Origin: Planctomycetaceae bacterium
Lineage (GTDB): Bacteria > Planctomycetota > Planctomycetia > Pirellulales > Thermoguttaceae
Direction of reading: 5' to 3'
Assembly: GCA_031288765.1 (NCBI GenBank)
Contig: JAITQV010000214.1
Span: 1-8,870, forward strand
DNA: 8,870 nucleotides
The notes below the pieces were generated by a model. The model was given only the letters and a program-made list of their open reading frames with translations, made no database searches and had not been told where the DNA came from. Below, piece after piece: positions 5,936 to 8,870 of the stretch. Made by a program: the position numbers and the translations under genes. The first letter of the stretch is position 1, and each line of letters opens with the position of its first letter.

Positions 5936-6628
5936 TCAGGAAAAAACCCAGTAACCTCTTGCCTTTTTTTCGCCGGATGTTTTCTTTTTATTACCGGATT
6001 TTTCTTTTTGTTTAAATTCGTTGGCAAGCATTTTGTTACGAAGTTCCAAATTGAACTCTTCCGGATTATATTTGCCTCCAAGCCAATCAAGAAGTTCTTT
6101 GGCATCACGGTTTTTAGGATGTTTTAACGCCTCAAGAATTTCACAATATCCATAGACTCCGCCGCAATCTTCCGGCGGGCAATTCCTGTTACCTTCCAGA
6201 ATAGCAACCAAAGGTTCTCCCGAATAATCATAATCAGCATCTTCGACAATAATTTCATGTTCCCAGGAATCGCCGAAATCATACACATAAATTAATTTCA
6301 TACCTTTTTTATTCAGGTATGTTAAATTGCGAGCGGTTGCATTCTGTGCATCCTCTTCAAAATCATCAATATTACTATCGTCGGGATTACCGAGAAAACA
6401 TTGATCGACACCCGATCCGAGATGAAATTCGTAAGGGTGAGCCTCTTCCCAACCCATCACTGTTTGGAGAGCATGGTGAAGTTTTGCGAGTGTGAACGTG
6501 TTCGGAACAACAAAACGCCGCCAAATCGGAGGACGAATCCCCATGAGTGTTACCTTCAACAACAAAAAATGTTGTTTGTTCGGCTTAATCGGTTGCGAAG
6601 ATGGTTTCGAAATGTGTGAGCGATTCAT
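5936..6628 (-). CDS. Plasmid pRiA4b ORF-3-like / IS1096 passenger-like protein
   Basis: A 230-aa protein of the pRiA4b ORF-3 family (also called IS1096 element passenger TnpR-like). The family is common on plasmids, in mobile elements and on chromosomes; its function is not established. Recognisable segments are the beta-strand start LLLKVTLMGIRPPIWRR (22-38), TLAKLHHALQTVMGW (46-60), YVYDFGDSWEHEI (114-126), NCPPEDCGGVYGY (149-161) and the helical end DWLGGKYNPEEFNLE (181-195). After residue ~205 comes a Lys-rich tail (KQKEKSGNKKKTSGEKK) that is probably disordered and could bind nucleic acid. No transposase or terminal repeats flank it, so it is probably a resident gene here. It is one of the few genes in the window with a plausible Shine-Dalgarno sequence. 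Confidence 0.88.
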   Translation of the reverse strand: MNRSHISKPSSQPIKPNKQHFLLLKVTLMGIRPPIWRRFVVPNTFTLAKLHHALQTVMGWEEAHPYEFHLGSGVDQCFLGNPDDSNIDDFEEDAQNATARNLTYLNKKGMKLIYVYDFGDSWEHEIIVEDADYDYSGEPLVAILEGNRNCPPEDCGGVYGYCEILEALKHPKNRDAKELLDWLGGKYNPEEFNLELRNKMLANEFKQKEKSGNKKKTSGEKKARGYWVFS

Positions 6629-6635
6629 AAATATT

Positions 6636-6641
6636 TTCCTT
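6636..6641 (-). promoter_or_regulatory. Ribosome binding site for the pRiA4b ORF-3-like gene
   Basis: Read on the minus strand, AAGGAA ends 7 nt before the ATG at 6628. This supports that start, and it stands out because the other genes here lack a recognisable Shine-Dalgarno. Confidence 0.6.
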
Positions 6642-6825
6642 TTTTGTTGTACTGAATCAAACCTAAATACCCTGTGTTAAACACAAAAACTCCGGCAATT
6701 AATAAACTTTCATACTGCCGATAATATTTTTGTTATGTCTGGGCAATTATTTTACACTTTTTTAATAAAGCAACAACCGGGAGATTGGGGAGATATTGTA
6801 TTTTTTCGTATCTATTCTGTCCGAT

Positions 6826-6867
6826 CGGCAACCGCTCGGCAAACGATTACCTACCTTGCGGTTGTCG
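6826..6867. repeat. Hairpin carrying a third, partial copy of the repeat tail
   Basis: CGGCAACCGC (6826-6835) pairs with GCGGTTGTCG (6858-6867) at 9 of 10 positions. The enclosed CTCGGCAAACGATTACCTACCTT matches the 3' tail of repeat copy 2 (around 579-601) at all but a few positions. It is therefore a truncated or rearranged member of the same dispersed family, about 6.2 kb away. Confidence 0.6.
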
Positions 6868-6958
6868 AATTTTTAGGTTATTTTTATTTGTGATTTTTAC
6901 TCGCCAACAAATTAAATCCCGATTATCTTACAAAAAACCGTTTAACTATTAACCAATC

Positions 6959-7963
6959 ATGTTAAAGACCTTGAAAACAATCGTAACATTTGCTTTTGTG
7001 TTGATTTTGAGCGTAGGAATATTCGACAACCTTAGCTGTAAACCGTCCGCTGTTGTCCGTAAAAATGAAAACTCTGCTGTTATACCGCTTATTCTCAAAG
7101 GGCATACCGGTTTTGTACGTTCTGCCGTCTTTTCTTCCGACGGCAAGAAAGTGGTTACGGCAAGTTTTGACAAAACCGCCCGAATTTGGGATGCGGAAAC
7201 GGGAAAGGAATTAGTCCAACTCAAAGGACATACCGACATCGTGTGGTCTGCCGTCTTTTCCTCCGATGGCAAGAAAGTGGTTACGGCAAGTGTTGACAAG
7301 ACTGCTCGAATTTGGAATGCGGAAACGGAAAAGGAATTATTCAAACTCAGTGGGCATATTGGTGTTGTGTTTTTTGCTTCTCTTTCCCCCGACGGTAAGA
7401 AGGCGGTTACGGCAAGTTCCGACCATACCGCCCGAATTTGGGATACGGAAACGGGAAAGGAATTAGTCCAACTCACTGAACATACCGACAAGGTATTTTC
7501 TGCCGTTTTTTCTCCCGACGGCAAGAAGGTGATTACGGCAAGTTTGGATCATACCGCCCGAATTTGGGATGCGGAAACGGGAAAGGAATTAGTCCAACTC
7601 AATGGGCATACCGGTTTTGTACGTTCTGCCTCCTTTTCTCATGACGGCAAGAAGGCGGTTACGACAAGTTTGGAAAAAACCGCTCGAATTTGGGATGCGG
7701 AAACGGGAAAGGAATTAGCCCAACTCAATGGGCATACCGACAAGGTAATTTTTTCCTCCTTTTCTCCCGACGGCAAGAAGGTGGTTACGACAAGTTTTGA
7801 CCATACCGCCCGAATTTGGGATGTGGAAACGGAAAGGGAATTACTCCAACTCAACGGACATACCGGCAGGATATTTTCTGCCGCCTTTTCCCCCGACGGT
7901 AAAAAGGTAGTTACGGCAAGCGGCGACAAAACCGCCCGAATTTGGAAAATAAAACAAGAATAA
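6959..7963 (+). CDS. Exported WD40-repeat beta-propeller protein
   Basis: A 334-aa protein with a Lys-containing N-region (MLKTLKT) and a hydrophobic stretch (residues ~8-22), consistent with a signal peptide or membrane anchor. The Cys at 27 (NLSC) is not a canonical lipobox, so lipidation is doubtful. Residues 46-334 are seven WD40 repeats: six of exactly 42 aa and a last of 37 aa. Each runs L-x-GH-x(5)-V-x-SAVFSPDGKK-V-TAS-D-T-ARIWD-ETGKEL, with the GH, Asp and Trp positions of the family; repeat 4 has EH and repeat 5 has SLEK in place of S-DK/H. Seven repeats are enough to close one propeller, so it is probably a binding scaffold with no enzymatic domain. Its partner is unknown. The ATG at 6959 has no Shine-Dalgarno. 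It stands alone, divergent from the gene at 6628 and convergent with scpA. Confidence 0.92.
   Translation: MLKTLKTIVTFAFVLILSVGIFDNLSCKPSAVVRKNENSAVIPLILKGHTGFVRSAVFSSDGKKVVTASFDKTARIWDAETGKELVQLKGHTDIVWSAVFSSDGKKVVTASVDKTARIWNAETEKELFKLSGHIGVVFFASLSPDGKKAVTASSDHTARIWDTETGKELVQLTEHTDKVFSAVFSPDGKKVITASLDHTARIWDAETGKELVQLNGHTGFVRSASFSHDGKKAVTTSLEKTARIWDAETGKELAQLNGHTDKVIFSSFSPDGKKVVTTSFDHTARIWDVETERELLQLNGHTGRIFSAAFSPDGKKVVTASGDKTARIWKIKQE
7094..7960 (+). repeat. Seven 126-bp tandem repeats encoding WD40 blades
   Basis: Repeats start at 7094, 7220, 7346, 7472, 7598, 7724 and 7850, each 126 bp except the shorter last one. DNA-level identity is high. Repeats 1 and 5 share an exact 27-bp stretch (7100-7126 and 7604-7630, exactly four periods apart), and the blade ends of repeats 1, 4 and 5 share CGAATTTGGGATGCGGAAAC and the bases that follow. 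This points to recent expansion or gene conversion within the array. Confidence 0.9.
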
Positions 7964-8132
7964 ATACTATTTTTTATTGTTGGGTATGTTTATTCCATTC
8001 TTTGTCGAATAATGACGCGGGAAAAAATCAGGTTGAAAATAAGGTTTGTCTTGCGCAATTGCTCAACAAAGGACTGAATAGATACAAAAAACCTGAAATA
8101 TTACGTTAATTTTTTTGGGAAAGTCCAAATTT

Positions 8133-8870
8133 TCAGGCAACCGTGTCCAACGCAGCAAAATCAAGCGATTTTGCACCTTGCCGACACGTCAACTCAATTT
8201 CGCCAAAATTACCGTCTTGAAAAACATTGGCGTATTCGTGCCGAACCAACTCCAACGAAGCAAGAAAAACTCCAACCATCAATGTTTTATGTTGACCCGG
8301 CACGAAAAGCTGACGAAACGCAATTCGTTCTTCGGCTTTGAGCCGTTGGTAAATCCGTTTCATGTGAGTTGAAATCGGTGTTTCGTCATAGATGACTTCG
8401 TGTTTGGCTTTCGGCGAATTTTCCCGAAGAATACGACCAAATGCACTCACAATATCCCACAATTCCACTTCCCGAATCGGTTCTTCCGCCATGTTGCGCG
8501 GACGCGGCGGTAAATCATTGGCAAGACGCGGAAACCGTAATTGCCAGTGTTCGCTGCGGGCTTGCAACGTATTGGCGGCATCACAGAACTTTTTGTACGC
8601 CAACAACTGCTCGACAAGCTCCTGACGCGGATCTTCCATCTCCTCTTCAACTCCGGTTTCGCCCGGTAACACCTCAAACGACTTAATTTCAATCAACATG
8701 CTTGCTATTGCCAGAAATTCCCCCGCCATATTCACATCAATTTCCTCCAATATCGCAATATAATCAAGATATTGTTCTAAAATTAACGTAATCGGAATAT
8801 CCCGAATGTCCAATTCTTCCTTACGCACCAAATAAAGAAGTAAATCAATCGGTCCCTGATAAATCGAAAG
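8133..8870 (-). CDS. scpA: Segregation and condensation protein A (5' end outside window)
   Basis: ScpA is the kleisin that bridges SMC heads and works with ScpB in chromosome condensation and segregation. The visible 245 residues run unbroken to the window edge. They open with the family's N-terminal signature, IYQGPIDLLLYLVRKEELDIRDIPI, then QYLDYI and EFLAIASMLIEIKS (the SMC-neck-binding helical domain, roughly the first 90 residues). A variable acidic/charged middle follows (GVEEEMEDPRQE, PPRPRN), and then the C-terminal winged-helix domain with HMKRIYQRLKAEERIAFRQLF, VGVFLASLELVRHEYANVFQ and FGEIEL. An internal TTG at 8831 is not the real start, because the GPIDLLLYL motif lies upstream of it; only a few N-terminal residues are probably missing. 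The gene is convergent with the WD40 gene. scpB is not in view. Confidence 0.95.
   Translation of the reverse strand, partial: LSIYQGPIDLLLYLVRKEELDIRDIPITLILEQYLDYIAILEEIDVNMAGEFLAIASMLIEIKSFEVLPGETGVEEEMEDPRQELVEQLLAYKKFCDAANTLQARSEHWQLRFPRLANDLPPRPRNMAEEPIREVELWDIVSAFGRILRENSPKAKHEVIYDETPISTHMKRIYQRLKAEERIAFRQLFVPGQHKTLMVGVFLASLELVRHEYANVFQDGNFGEIELTCRQGAKSLDFAALDTVA

Larger units (their letters stand above)
6629..6958. other. Divergent intergenic region
   Basis: These 330 bp separate two genes that point away from each other, so both promoters should lie here. I see no convincing -35/-10 pair. The only clear structure is the hairpin and dispersed-repeat remnant at 6826-6867; the rest is AT-rich with homopolymer runs and no gene. 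Confidence 0.5.

Noticed and set aside
5936..6628. Complete insertion sequence around the IS1096-passenger-like gene
   Set aside because: No transposase gene or terminal inverted repeats flank it, and the family also occurs as ordinary chromosomal genes.
6949..7524. 191-codon minus-strand open frame opposite the WD40 gene
   Set aside because: It is antisense to the repeats and stays open only because the 126-bp units lack stops in that frame. The WD40 frame has clear conserved motifs. The same applies to 7639-7929.
8051..8066. TTGCGCAATTGCTCAA near-perfect palindrome between convergent genes
   Set aside because: It is a 16-bp palindrome with one mismatch, has no T-tract and lies in AT-rich sequence, so too weak to name as an operator or terminator.
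8028..8096. TCAGGTT/AACCTGA inverted repeat as a terminator between the WD40 gene and scpA
   Set aside because: The arms are 7 bp with a 55-nt loop; this is likely chance.

Overview
The window looks like a chromosomal stretch of a moderately AT-rich planctomycete. The evidence is the hairpin-rich intergenic repeats built on GTAGGGC-GTT-GCCCTAC and AGGGCT-TTC-AGCCCT blocks, the paired Gfo/Idh/MocA dehydrogenases, a secreted-type WD40 propeller, and the near absence of Shine-Dalgarno sequences. This assignment is inferred from style; no rRNA or tRNA is present to confirm it.

Layout. Positions 1-1053 hold no convincing complete gene. They carry a short tandem duplication, two copies of a ~135-bp repeat made of five small stem-loops (221-355 and 464-600), and several simpler inverted repeats. 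Two Gfo/Idh/MocA-family NAD(P)-dependent oxidoreductases follow on the + strand (1054-2181 and 2349-3458), then a stand-alone CheY-like receiver protein (3670-4029). A 207-bp palindromic, MITE-like element (4051-4257) fills the gap to the convergent minus-strand block. Read 5' to 3' on that strand, the block holds a pRiA4b ORF-3/IS1096-passenger-like protein (6628-5936), an NrdG-type radical-SAM activase (5887-5414), a 25-bp-arm hairpin (5315-5386) and an unrecognised 336-aa protein with a DUF2971-like C-terminus (5284-4274). A seven-repeat WD40 protein with an N-terminal export signal (6959-7963) is divergent from that block. The last gene is scpA on the minus strand (8133 to the window edge), whose 5' end lies outside the window.

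The genes do not form one pathway. The clearest individual roles are chromosome condensation (ScpA), activation of the anaerobic ribonucleotide reductase (NrdG; its partner NrdD is not in view) and sugar or polyol oxidation (the two dehydrogenases). The more unusual content is the non-coding architecture. Two independent 12-bp-period tandem arrays occur within 450 bp, one inside the first dehydrogenase gene and one just after it. The palindromic element sits exactly between convergent genes. A dispersed repeat family shares a GCCTAYCTT-like tail and shows a possible compensatory change in one stem. I see no CRISPR array and no complete novel multi-gene system. The best candidates for something undescribed are the repeat family and the 336-aa gene flanked by palindromes.
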